Made by a program: the position numbers and the translations under genes. Below are positions 24,766 through 35,845 of a stretch of 64,000 nucleotides of DNA, in pieces. Location: positions 76,728,418 through 76,792,417 of the forward strand of contig OY978526.1 of the NCBI GenBank assembly GCA_963854835.1, read 5' to 3'. This stretch comes from Megamerina dolium (Eukaryota > Arthropoda > Insecta > Diptera > Megamerinidae). The first letter of the stretch is position 1. Each line of letters starts with the position of its first letter. The notes beneath the pieces are model-generated. The model did no database searches. It was not told the DNA's origin and saw nothing but the letters and a program-made list of their open reading frames with translations.

Positions 24766-25710
24766 TTTTCAATTGTATTTTATTCTCTCTCACTCTCTCT
24801 CTCTCACTTTTTCTGTAGCACTCTCCTCCATTGAGTCAGCCATATCAGTTGACAAGATCATTGTAAATGAGCTAATGAATGAAGAATTGAGTGTGCGATA
24901 ACATCCTTTATTATTCTTCTAATTATAGTTATTATTGTTGTTATATAGTATTTGAACAGCAACAACAAATTTTATATAATAAATTAAATTATAATAATTA
25001 ATTGTTATTCGAAAAAAATTTACATTTTAACTTTGATGTTTTTCTGTTGAAATTGATTTGCATGAAATTGAAACATTTGATCGTTAATTTTAATTTTTGC
25101 ATTTAAGAAAACAAAAAAAAAACTTGAAAATTTGAATTGAAAAGATCAACAATATAAAACAAAATCGGCTTAACGCGCGTTAGGCTGTGCCATATTGATG
25201 ATATTAATTTAATATGCTACACTTACGGATCCAAAATAATAATAATAAACACACGCAAAAGCTGGCTTATCGAGTTTATTTATTTTTAGACTTATTTTCA
25301 TTTATATGGTTATCGCATGCCTTTTTTCAGCTTCACTCTCTGCGATTAATATTTTAATTAGAAAATCATCATCATTATAATTTTATATATTTGATATTTT
25401 TTTTTTTTTTGTCTTTTTTGCTTTTTAACACTCTTTAATTAAATCGGTCATTACTGTTAGTGGCCTTCATACACCCTCATTATTTAAATCAACCCAACAC
25501 AAGTCGATCACCATTATTATTATCATCATCACTAAAAGAGCAGGCAAAGGGAAAATTGCAAGTGTACATAAATTACTATCAATTTAACATACAATATACA
25601 GTGCTAGAAATTCATATAAATCCAACAAGATTTCCAAAAAAAAAAACAAAAACAAATTGTTGTGGGGGAAATTTATACAAATTTAGTGTCTTTTTCTCCC
25701 TTTTTTTTAG
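24766..25710. other. AT-rich non-coding stretch
   Basis: Contains a short CT repeat near 24783-24807 and poly-T near 25398-25411. No gene or transposon body is recognised. Confidence 0.55.
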
Positions 25711-25714
25711 TAAA

Positions 25715-25962
25715 AAAAAATATTCAAATAAATATGTGGCACTTATAAAAACCGAAGGGCTCTTTGGCCGAGCTTCTCTTCGATTACTGTTGTGCGTGTT
25801 AAATTTTTGACAGTATTAGAAGGGACCTACTTATTTTAGCCGGTTCCGAACGTTAGAACTCTTGCGACATCACTTTTCCTGAGCTTTGCCACTGAGTTCT
25901 TTTAGAAGCTTTTCCATGGCAAATTTTTACTGCCGGAAGAATTGCCAATTGCTTGCCGACAT
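25715..25962 (-). mobile_element. 5'-truncated SINE copy
   Basis: Good copy of the SINE body in minus orientation, beginning with the 3' tail 'aataaatatgtggcactta', then 'gggctctttggccgagcttc', 'gacagtattagaagggacct' and 'ctgccggaagaattgccaat'. It stops near 25962 before the tRNA-like head. The 3' hairpin stem is partly lost here. Confidence 0.8.
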
Positions 25963-26044
25963 TAAAAAAAGTTGCAGCAAGAATTTTTATCCACAGGAAA
26001 AATAACAAAATTTCAAGGCAAACTTTCGAAGACCTTACCGGACA

Positions 26045-26215
26045 TGATGAGCCTAAAATTTCCCTCGATGAAAAAAAAAAGTGATTTAAATCGGACATAC
26101 GGGTTTCAATGACATCGACATGAGAAACGCTTCGAAAGTCAGAATGTTTCAACTATCGGCGGCGGAGGCATGATAGTTTGAGCTGGGGGCATTATGGTTA
26201 CTGGAAAGACTAAAA
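26045..26215 (+). pseudogene. Tc1-like transposase fragment
   Basis: Readable pieces on the plus strand are ISLDEKKSDLNRTYGFQ, RHEKRFESQNVSTI and GGGGMIV followed by AGGIMVTGKT. Their order matches the Tc1-type block 'FSDEKKFNLDGPDG ... WHD ... GGGxMVWG'. The upstream Ser of FSDE reads Leu, and stops interrupt the frame. Only the part around the first catalytic Asp is left. Confidence 0.6.
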
Positions 26216-27960
26216 ATTCACCAGTTTTAAAATTCGTTTTTTAAAGTAAAAATATACAAAATCTTGATTGAATTTTCAGCTTTTACATTTTTTTCGGAAT
26301 CCAACTGCACTTTACATCGAATTCGTTAGTTTGTTCGATTCGATTATTTGATACGAACATGAAACTAAATTAATTGGAAGAAGTTTCTGTATGATTTCAA
26401 ATTGATTTCAACGACAACACTGAATATGGACTTTTATATTTTTACTTTATAGAGGAAAGTACTGTATTATCGCTGAATAGATGATTTTGAAGTAAATCTT
26501 AATTTATTTTTTAGTTTTATATTTTTTGGGTGAAAAAATGATTTTTTTTTTTTTCAAAATACTTGTAAAAAAAAAGGTGAAAATGTTTTAAAAACAATTT
26601 TAATTAATTCCATTTTCTGTTTCTATTATTTACTTAATGTCAAATTGACAGTTTTAAATTTCATTGGATGAATAAAAAAAAAAATGTTTAATATGTTTGA
26701 ATTTGTAGCAATTTCTACCACTGTATGAGTAAGTTTCATTGCAATATGAATGACAAAGATTGAGAGATAGGGGGAGAAAAGGAAAATACAAATATATACA
26801 TACTGACCTTGAGACCTTGAAATGTTCAAATGTGAAATAGCAATATTTAAAGTATTTTTTTATTTCTATATTTTTAGTTCAATGACCCACCATGTCACCC
26901 CATATTGTTGTTATGATTGAAAACGCCCTATACCCTGTTGAGTCATATCGAGCTCATAATTGGCGAAAAAAAACATCACAATACTACTGTTAATAATACC
27001 TAATATAAAAAAAAACAGCAACAAAATCAAAATAGAAAATAATGTGGGCGTCAACTTTATATATAAATGTAGACTAGCTGACTGACGCATTAACTAGCTT
27101 AAATAGTTAAATAACCCAATTATATCACTTATTGCGTGTGTGTATCAAGCATTCCTATTACATATGTATATATGTATCGACTACCCACCCCACAGCATAT
27201 GCATGTATCATAGTCATCATACAGCAATGTTTGACCAACTCATCATGTCTACTCATCATCTATGTACTCACGCTCAATTCATGTGTAATGGGAAAATTTA
27301 AATATGGCGCCGACCCCCCATTGAAATAATACGAGTATATCAGAGGAAAAAAACAAAAAACAAAAAATTAAAAACCAAATAACAAAAGAGTAAATGTTAG
27401 GTGACCGCATGAAATCAAAATAATATGACATTCTACACCACTCTCTTCCTCTCACTCTCTCTCTCTCTCTCTCTCTCTCGTCTCGTTAGTAATATTACAG
27501 TGCCTAGTAACTGGTGTGCTTTGCATTATGATATGCTAAAGCATAATAATGTATTGAGAGTAAGTAAAAGCATGTACTTCTATGTATTTGCATATATGAC
27601 AAGGTAAAGAGAGAATAAAATATCGTTGCATGTTCAACATGCATCAACATGATATTTTTTATGTAAGAATATGACACAATGACTCAGCAGTCGGTATTTA
27701 CTGCATAATACAATGTATAAATATAACTATGACAACTATTTGTAACAACAAATATGAATATGACATAAATACACCGTACATCATAATCATTAATAATACA
27801 ATCATAAATCATATAATACAGAACACTATCTATTCAGTAGTTGTGTGTACGTATGTGTTTACTAGTGATGGAAAATAATGAGTATTTGATAGAAGAAATC
27901 AGTCTTCCGATACTTTAAAGAATCGGGTACTTTTTTTTTTTAAAAAAAAATCGAATATTC
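26216..27960. other. AT-rich non-coding stretch
   Basis: Contains a CT microsatellite at about 27441-27480 and several A or T homopolymers. Nothing coding or transposon-like can be supported. Confidence 0.55.
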
Positions 27961-27967
27961 TTCTATA

Positions 27968-28541
27968 CGGTGATCCAATAGGAGGTACTTTTTCCAATAG
28001 GGATTCTCAGACATCTCACGTGTTATAACTGTCATGTTCATATGACATTTGTGTTCATTATTCATTGACATTTCACCATGAATAGACTTACGCCAGAACA
28101 ACGTTTACAAATTGTGAAAATTCAGTGTTCAGTGAGAAATGTTCTTCATTCTCTTCGACCATTTCATGGTGTTCATATGGTGTTATGTTGTGGTTATGGT
28201 GTTCAGATCTTGTGATCTGACGCAGTTGAATTACTTTTTATGGAGCTATGTGAAATTACTTGTTTATGTCGATAAACCACAATCGATTCCTGCATTAGAA
28301 GCGATCATAACACGCGTAATTAACGGAATATCGGCCGGAATGCTCGAAAGAGTGCTCGAAAATTGGACCCATAGAATGGATCATGTTAGAGCCAGTCGGC
28401 CACAACATTTAAAATAAATTATTTTCAAATATTAAATGTCATAAACCGAACTTACTTCTCAAATACACTTTTTGATTATTAAGTTGATTTTAATGCGTTT
28501 TATTAAAAAAAAAACTACCGGAAGCTCTTATTGGATCACCC
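27968..28541 (+). mobile_element. 574-bp internally deleted mariner-like element
   Basis: Terminal inverted repeats GGTGATCCAATA(A/G)GAG lie at both ends, with TA at 27966-27967 and 28542-28543. Inside, an intact start at 28079 gives MNRLTPEQRLQIVKIQCSVR and continues to RPFHGVH, after which about two thirds of the transposase is missing. The C-terminal end follows in another frame: SCDLTQLNYFLWSYVK, then GMLERVLENWTHRMDHVRAS and a stop near 28417. It belongs to the same 'DLTPLDYFLWG' group as the 15.6 kb element but has different ends. It is a non-autonomous deletion derivative. Confidence 0.88.
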
Positions 28542-28599
28542 TATACAAAAATTATAACAACACTATTTCACTCTACCAAACCAACTCAATATGACAGCA

Positions 28600-28800
28600 A
28601 TTTAACTTTAATCTTTTAAATAGCAAAATTAATGGGGCTCGGTCATATATTTTACCCCTCTAGTTTGCATCCTGGGATCGGTGGAATAAGGGATAGAAGA
28701 GATAAGAAGTAAGTATGTTCCGAACAAATGTTGAGAGGAAAAAAACAATGGGTCTCAGTCATACATTCTACACTGCTATGGGCTCTTCAAGCATGGCAGA
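28600..28800 (-). repeat. Two minus-strand units of the 43.5-45 kb repeat family
   Basis: On the minus strand the boxes 'aaaatatatgaccgagcccc', 'attaatttt', 'ttcggaacatacttac' and 'atctcttctatccctta' match the array at 43480-45060. A second partial unit follows ('gtatgactgagacccattgt'). Spacing between the two is about 125 bases. Confidence 0.55.
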
Positions 28801-28843
28801 AAATATTGGCTGCATATGGAGAAGAAGCACCACATTCTGGAAG

Positions 28844-29175
28844 TGCAATTAGTGGTGATGTGGGTAGGTCATGGGTTCAATCCCCGGCTGAAGTATAAAA
28901 AATCTGATATCGAAAAGATTTTTCTTTCGAACGGTTCTCACCTGTCGGCAATCGATTGGCAATTCTTCCGGCAGTAACAATTTGCCATGGAAAAGCTTCT
29001 AAAAGACACTTTTCTGTGACAAGGCTCAGGAAAAGTAATGTCGCAAGAGTTCTGCCGTTCGGAATCGTCTAAGGTAAGTAAGTCCCTTATAATACTGTCC
29101 AAAATTTAACATACACAACAATAATTGAAGAGAAGCTCGGCCAATTAACCCTTCGGGGTTTATTAGGACCACATA
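28844..29175 (+). mobile_element. SINE copy with B box
   Basis: Plus-orientation copy. The head is shortened (an 'agtggtga' A-box remnant, then a gap of about 15 bases) but the B-box region 'catgggttcaatccccggct' at about 28869-28893 is perfect. The body is well kept. The 3' hairpin AACCC-TTCG-GGGTT is at 29147-29160. Its 3' half is tandemly duplicated immediately downstream. Confidence 0.8.
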
Positions 29176-29490
29176 TTTAACTTAATTTTATTTTTTCATA
29201 GCGTTCCATATGTTCGTATAGAAAAAAATTTACTGCGTCGCATTGGTGTCTGTGATTTGTTCCTCGCACATCAGCTCGGCTAAATTAAGTAGGTTCCTTC
29301 TAGTACTGTCCAAAATTTAACACGCACAACAATAATTGAAGAGAACCTCGGCCAATTAACCCTTCGGGGTTTATTAAGACCACATATTTAACTTAATTTT
29401 ATTTTTTTCATAGGAGTTCCACATGTTTGTATAGAAAAAAATTGACTACGTCGCATTGGTGCCTATGATTTGATTCTCAAACATCAAGTA
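29082..29490 (+). repeat. 211-bp tandem duplication including a SINE 3' half
   Basis: The block starting 'actgtccaaaatttaac' occurs at about 29094 and again 211 bases later. Each copy runs through the SINE 3' end, its hairpin (29147-29160 and 29358-29371), then shared unique flank 'cttaattttatttttt', 'gtatagaaaaaaatt' and 'cgtcgcattggtg'. The duplication therefore copied SINE and flank together, after the SINE inserted. Confidence 0.85.
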
Positions 29491-29890
29491 AATAATAAAT
29501 TTTTGAAGCGAATCATCACTGAGAATGGAAAATTAATACAACAATGTTCAATACAAGAGATCATGAAGTAAAAACCAAAGCTCTTCCAAGGCTGATATTC
29601 ATAAAAAAAAAGTAGCCCTCTGATAGTTGGGTTGTCTACAGGATCTACACTTCTACCGGACAATACGACATTCAATTCTCAATATCCACTCAAAAATATT
29701 GTAGAAAATTTCAGAATTAATTAATAGAAAAGGTATAGTGTTCGTTCGAGATTATGCGAGAAAGATCTGATTTTAGTTTCATAACTCGCCAAAAGTTGTT
29801 ACAGCTTGGATCTTGCACCTTCCTTCCAATTTTTTCCTCTTTCGGGCTCTACAAATTTTTTTAGACGGAAAAACTTTTACTCCAAATTAA

Positions 29891-30083
29891 AATGTCAAAA
29901 ATGACTTGGATCAATTTTTCGTCAGGAAAGTTTTATGGGCGTGAAATCATTCTACCGCCAAAAATATTGCAAAAGTTTTTCGACAAAAATGGAAAATATA
30001 TAATTCTACTTTCCGAACAACCCGAATCCGAATCTAGCAATACCGATTCTTTTGAGCAACTACCGCTTACATACGTTAAGTAA
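29891..30083 (+). CDS. Candidate short ORF or first coding exon, unknown product
   Basis: An ATG in a favourable fly context (AAAATG) at 29891 opens a 63-codon frame to TAA at 30081-30083. The peptide is not low-complexity, for example FYGREIILPPKILQKFFDKN and an acidic QPESESSNTDSFEQ. About 30 bases upstream a strong polypyrimidine tract ends in AG (tttttttag at 29861), a plausible acceptor. I do not recognise the product, and no domain or partner exon is seen. Chance or transposon origin is possible. Confidence 0.25.
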
Positions 30084-31540
30084 CGATTCTGCTCAACACT
30101 AATATTGACCATTATTCCATTCAATCAAATAGAATCAATCAGAAACTCAAGCACATAGAAAAATATAAGCGCACATGATTATGACTCAGAAAAGAGTCAT
30201 AATCTTAACGCTTTCTGGATGTTTTAAGTGTATAGTCACAAATTCTGAGACCAGGAGGAGGAAGAAGTGGAAGAATAAGGAGAAAGAGAAGAAAAAAGAA
30301 GCCTTGAGCACTGTAGATTACTGTTTTTTACTAGTTTTGTGTTCCAAAAGTATTTTCAAACTACATATTGGACCATTCCTAGAGTTTTAAACTTGAGGTG
30401 CCCACTGAAAAGATTTAGTAGCATTGGAGCAACCCGTATTGTTTAAGATAGGTGCCTAAAACTCTGTTTAAAAATTTTACGGGTTTTGCTAGTATATTTT
30501 CTACTCAAATCCGTCCTCTCATGATGAGTATATGAATATTTATTTTATTATTTCATTTTATTTTTTCTTGTATTCTTTTCATTTCAGTTGATTTCCTAGT
30601 AGTGTTGTCATTATTTTTTTTACCATTTCTTTTATACCATGCTGTATATAAATACATACATATTTGTATAATCATTCAGCATTTTTAAATGGCACTGAAC
30701 TCGCTACCACCACATTAGAATTAATAGCATTGATGAGCAAAAAACCACCACAATCCACCATCACTACTATCACCACCATTATTGCCACCATCAGCAATAT
30801 TGAAAGGGGCAAAAAAGTTGTGGATAGTAAAAATAAATGCAAATCAAATCAATACTTTTGCTTATTTTACTCATATTAAGTAGTAATAAAAATAAGGAAT
30901 AAAAATAACAAAATTGAAATATGAAACAATCAAAATATAAAACGATGATGATAATAATAACAATAATAATATAAATACAAAAAAAAATAATTTATGGCTA
31001 TAAGATATCATTAAAATTGAATAAAGCATACATAACGTATATGAGAAAGGAAGAGAATATTACTCACTCTATCGATTAATCCATCAAATTTATGTTTTAT
31101 GTATTATATTTAGTAAGTCTTTATTTGATTAGACCTATAATTACCATTGTAAATAATAGTCATTAGAGTAGTTTAGAAAATAGAGTGTTATAAAAAGCTA
31201 TCATATCTGAGAAACAATCGGTTAATACATTAAGCTTTGAATCCCAATATGAGTACAATTATCTCGACAATAAAAACTTTCCAAATCTAGACTCTACTAA
31301 AAGAACTTAGTGAGAAATCTCCGATAAAATATTGTTCTTAAAGTTCTGCCTACTGTTCGGAAGGGGCTAATCTAATCAGTACTGAAAGAATAGCTCGAAA
31401 GCTCCTAGCGACACTGACAGTATCGATACGGCCCTTATTTATAAGTTCCAGGGTTATAATTTTTATATATGAAGACTAATGTGATGTACTGAACGGTGTG
31501 AGTGCTTTCCACCTTCCATTTGCCAGTTGGGGAGTAAATC
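30084..31540. other. AT-rich non-coding stretch
   Basis: A 71-codon frame at 30664-30879 begins after a possible acceptor (atcattcag at 30680) and is Thr-rich because of a CAC/CAT-type repeat; this is not enough to call an exon. The rest holds AATAATA runs and nothing recognisable. Confidence 0.5.
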
Positions 31541-31544
31541 CATA

Positions 31545-31660
31545 CCGCTAGTCATACGCAGATAATCACCAAAGCGGGTTCCCTTGGTGTCTGGCACACC
31601 ATTCCCATCAATCTTCCTGTGATCGGGGACCCAAATGAGAGTAATATCATCAAAAGAATT
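31545..31660 (-). pseudogene. LINE RNase H fragment
   Basis: The minus strand reads DDITLIWVPDHRKIDGNGVP followed by DTKGTRFG. This matches the end of LINE RNase H domains (LxWVPGHxxIxGNxxAD), with Gly of PGH changed to Asp. Roughly 35 codons are readable. Confidence 0.55.
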
Positions 31661-31696
31661 TAGCCCACTCAGTTTCCCTACATTATCTTATCTTCT

Positions 31697-31835
31697 AAAA
31701 GAACTCTATGACAAAGCTCAGAAAAACTGATGTCACGCGGGTTCTGCCATTCGAAACATCTAAATACTCGTATTTTAACATGCACAAAAGTGCTATAAAA
31801 TGGGCTCTTCGGGATCTGTGAGTGCCACATTTAAA
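31697..31835 (+). mobile_element. SINE 3' fragment
   Basis: The block 'ctaaaagaactctatgacaa', then 'agctcagaaaaactgatgtc' and 'ggttctgccattcgaaac', matches the SINE body in plus orientation. The copy has an internal deletion and ends with GGGCTCTTCGGGATC near the usual hairpin and 'gagtgccacattt' tail. Confidence 0.7.
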
Positions 31836-31839
31836 AAAA

Positions 31840-34790
31840 AATATATATAAAATAAAATTAGTCAATATACGTCAATAATTGCCAGAACTTTTGCATGAGA
31901 TTGAATGAATGTTCGAGTGTGACGATAAAATCATCACTCAGTCTATTTTGGAACTATCGTTACAAATTTTTAATGTGAAAGCGCGGAATATTAAAATCTC
32001 AAAGTACTTGACATTGTCTGAAAGATTTAACTGCATGTCGTGTGAGTGAAGGCTGGAAAGCTGAAAGCATCAGTTCAATTGTATTTTTGGCAGTTATTGA
32101 ATAAAGGAATCTATTGTAAGCCAGTATAAATTACAATATTCAAGCCATCAACCAATCAATCAATCTGTCAATCATTCAATCATCAATCAATCAATTTACT
32201 TACATTATTTTTTGTTGTTGTTGTTGTTGTTGTGGTTGGTTTTTCTATATATTTCGAATTTGTTTTCTTCAAATTGATTTCTCTAATTATTCTTGTCGCT
32301 TACGTTGACGATTATGATCAATAACTCTAAGTGAAAAAAAAAATTTGCCCACGCAAAAATATTTATTTATTTATTGTTAGTATTTTGGTAGTATATATGT
32401 AGATATATATAAGTATTTTTTAAATAAATCTATTTAAATGAAAAAAAAAAACAATTTTTAAGCGATTGCTCAAAGACACTAATCCGTCAAATTACTGGAT
32501 TTTTTTGCTCTTTGTTAAAAATAAAATTTTTTCTTTTCAATAAAATGTTTAAAGCTTTTTTTTTTTTTTTTTTTTTTTGGCTTCAATATATGTTTATATA
32601 CATATGTATGAATATATTAATTATTTTTTTATGCAAGCTCTATTAATGTTGAACAAATGGATTATCGCATTTTTTTATAACACTACGAGTCGTTTGTCGT
32701 TTGCCTTCTGGTCATGTTGTATTTGCATTTTTAACAATACACATTTTTCTTGCAAAAACTATGTCACGCATGTTAGGTTTCTTTTTTTTTTTTTTTTGTT
32801 GTTTTTTTTATAGTCGTTTTTTTTTTAATTTATTTTCGCTTTTTTTTTTTTTTGTATTATGTATATATGTATGTATTATTTATTTTTCTTTCTCTCTTTT
32901 TGCTTCCTTTTATATTTTTAAAATTTCATCACACTTTTTTTCTAGATTTCTCACTTGACTTTGGTGCTTATCATAAAATGATTTGGGGGGAAAAAAATTA
33001 TAATATAGAGCAGATCCGCGCCAAAAGAATCAAGAGTTCCCACGACCATTTTTATTTTTTTAGCAAAATATATTTTTTTAATCGATTGAGTGGCAGAATT
33101 AATGGCACTTATTATTAGACAATTTTGAAATTTTGTATTTTTGACTTGAAAGTGTTTGGAAAAAATAGTTGCAATAAATCGACAATCAAATAAAGTGTAA
33201 ATTTTTTTTTTTTTTTTCAAATTCTCTATTAAAAATAGAATAATCGTGCTAAAAAATTGTCGTTGGTCTTTTGATCTGTGGATCTGTGCTTTTAAAAAAA
33301 ATAATAATAATTTAATTATTCCTGCTATCATTGTGCTTTTCATTATCTGCTATAGATAATAATATAAAAAAAAAAGTAATTCAAAGACAAACAAACATTT
33401 TGTGTTTAAATTCAAAAGCATTCAGCATTTTCTAAATGTACCCTTTTCTTCGCCTTGTACTATTTGCATTAAAATACTTTTATATAATTTTTATTTTTAT
33501 TTATTTATTTTTTTTTTTTTTTTTTTGAAAAAATTCAAATTTTTTATACATCAACTTGACAATTTATTTGCACAAATTATTCTATAGCAAATATAAAATG
33601 TACAAGTATATAAATTTAATTTAGTCATATGAATATATCGTATTTGTTTTCTTTTCTTGATTCTATTTAATAAATAATTTATGCAAATAGCGTAGTTTTT
33701 TTATCATCAATTTGTTCGTTTTTTTTTTTTATTTTTATATTGTATCGTATATACATATTTATTTAAAACAATTTTTATTACTTCTGTTCATTTACGCAAA
33801 TTCTATTTCGAGTATAAATTTTAATGAAATTTTCTCAAACTCAACAAGATCAACATTCATTGAGGGATAGATTGTTATGCTTGAAATATTTTCATTGTTT
33901 GTTATTGTTATTATTACATGTGTTAGCGGTATTCAAAGTGATCTTGTTAATTTGTTAGTTGGTGGTTTGATAAAATGCTGAACTGTCAAAAAGCCAACTT
34001 TGTTTAATCTCATTAATTTCGTTACAGCTGATTTTGTCTCAATATTAATTATAATAATAATAATGACATCAACTGGTGAGTAGTTAATGAGCAGCAACAA
34101 AATAATTATCTGCTTTGTCATCGTGTTAATTTGTCATTCGTTAATTCGATAATTTGTGTAATTGAAGAAAAATCAACTCAACGCTGCTACAGAGAAGTGA
34201 AATAATTTTTTATTTTATATAAAAATAAATTTCAAATAGAACAAATAAATGATTATTTAATTTACTGCTTAGGTTAATTATAAAATTTTGACGTTTAATG
34301 AAAACAATATCGATAAGTAACATCTCTGTGCAGTCGAAAAATTGAAGTTACTTGGTAGCACTGAACTTAAACAACATGCTAAGTACATATAGCGCCGGTG
34401 CTATATATATCACTTTGTTGTTGCTGTTTTTTACTGTTCTTATCGATGCTAGCGAAATACGAGTGGCGAATAAAAAACGTCCGTTAACATGTAACAAGCA
34501 AAGGTGTAATGAGCTCGGTGTGAATACCGCTAACATTTTTATTTTATTAGCGTTTTGTTGTTGTTAATAAATATTTCTTATGTTAATTCATCATAAATAT
34601 ACACCTTATACATATGAAGATTAGTCCCTTCCAAAAAAAAAAAAGTATAAAAGTTACAAAATGTGATGGTCAGAATTGGTTAGATTGGCCAGAATTTTTA
34701 GAATATTCTTCCAGAGAGACAGAACATATTAGTTCTGGTGGAATATAGTATTGAAAATAATCGTTTTTTATTTTTAATTTACTTTAAACT
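31840..34790. other. AT-rich non-coding stretch
   Basis: Contains ATCA-type repeats near 32150-32185, a TTG run near 32213-32233 and many T homopolymers (32557-32578, 32780-32860, 33203-33217, 33507-33526). The frames here are runs of Phe/Leu/Lys. No exon or element is recognised. Confidence 0.6.
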
Positions 34791-34819
34791 AGCTGGAACC
34801 AAAATTTAATTTTTAACTA

Positions 34820-35845
34820 TGCCCAAAAAATATAAAGCTATTAGCTTGAAACTCATTCCATATCCTTCACGTCATATTATATCTGATATTATATCCCATA
34901 CAAAAGTATGTTTTCAAATGTATGAATGTTTAAAGTAATCCAGCTGAAACTTGGTACATGCAGTTATATTTTCTAATTAATACACGTCTTTGAAAATTGG
35001 CACAATCGGATGATAACTAAGCCTACCTCCCATATAAAAATATACTTCCGTATATACGATATGTATATTTTCATATGTACTGCACGAAATTATAAAACAG
35101 AAACTATATACATACGATTATATTTGCTAAGAAATTGATGAGTTGAAAATTGAGCGAAATTGGATGAAAACCACGAATACCTCCTATACGAAAGTATATT
35201 TTTAAAAGAATGAATTCACACTTTTTGCACGAAAATACGAAGTTATCAAGCTGAAATTTGGTACACGTAATTTTATTTACCCAGTCATAAACTAGGTTAA
35301 TAATGGATGGAAACGGATTAAAACTACGCCCACTTCCCATAGAAAAGTATGTTTTCGTATGTATTAGTTTCACATTTTGCACACGAAAATATCAAGTTAT
35401 CAAGCTGAAATTTGGTACACGTAATTTTATTTATCCAGTCATAAACTAGGTTAATAATGGATGGAAACGGATTAAAACTACGACCACTTCCCATACAAAA
35501 ATATGTTTTCGTTGGTGTTTTTTCACATTTTGCACACGAAAATATCAAGTTATCAAGCTGAAATTTGGTATATGTGATTATATTTATCAACTAATATACA
35601 AGTTTCAAAATAGATGTAATCGGATTAAAACTACGCCTAGCTCCCATATGGATATATGTTTTCCTAGGTATATTTTCACATTTGCCGCACAAAAATATAA
35701 AGCTACCCAGCTGAAGCTTGGTGTATATAATTATATTCGCTAGTAAATGCACAAATTCGAAAATAAAATCGAAATCGTATGAAAATCAAGCCTACCTTCC
35801 ATACAAAAGTATGTTTTCGAATGTGTATTACGTACGAGTATTTTT
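34820..35845. repeat. 150-bp tandem repeat array, second and most regular cluster
   Basis: Seven units share the 'tcccatacaaaagtatgttt' landmark at about 34894, 35028, 35182, 35335, 35489, 35642 and 35797. The last five spacings are 153, 154, 153 and 155 bases after one of 154. The units at 35335 and 35489 are nearly identical over 'ggtacacgtaattttattta' and 'aactaggttaataatggatg', so local amplification is fairly recent. On the minus strand most units stay open and give a recurring CTKFQLDNLIFSCAKCE-like peptide. Confidence 0.92.

Noticed and set aside
30664..30879. Thr-rich 71-codon frame preceded by an acceptor-like AG as an exon
   Set aside because: The frame is mostly a CAC/CAT-type repeat and has no further support.
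32577..33343. Several overlapping frames up to 130 codons
   Set aside because: All are low-complexity Phe, Leu or Lys runs from T and A homopolymers.
34820..35845. CRISPR-like array
   Set aside because: The repeats are 150 bp, degenerate and contiguous without spacers, and the genome is eukaryotic.
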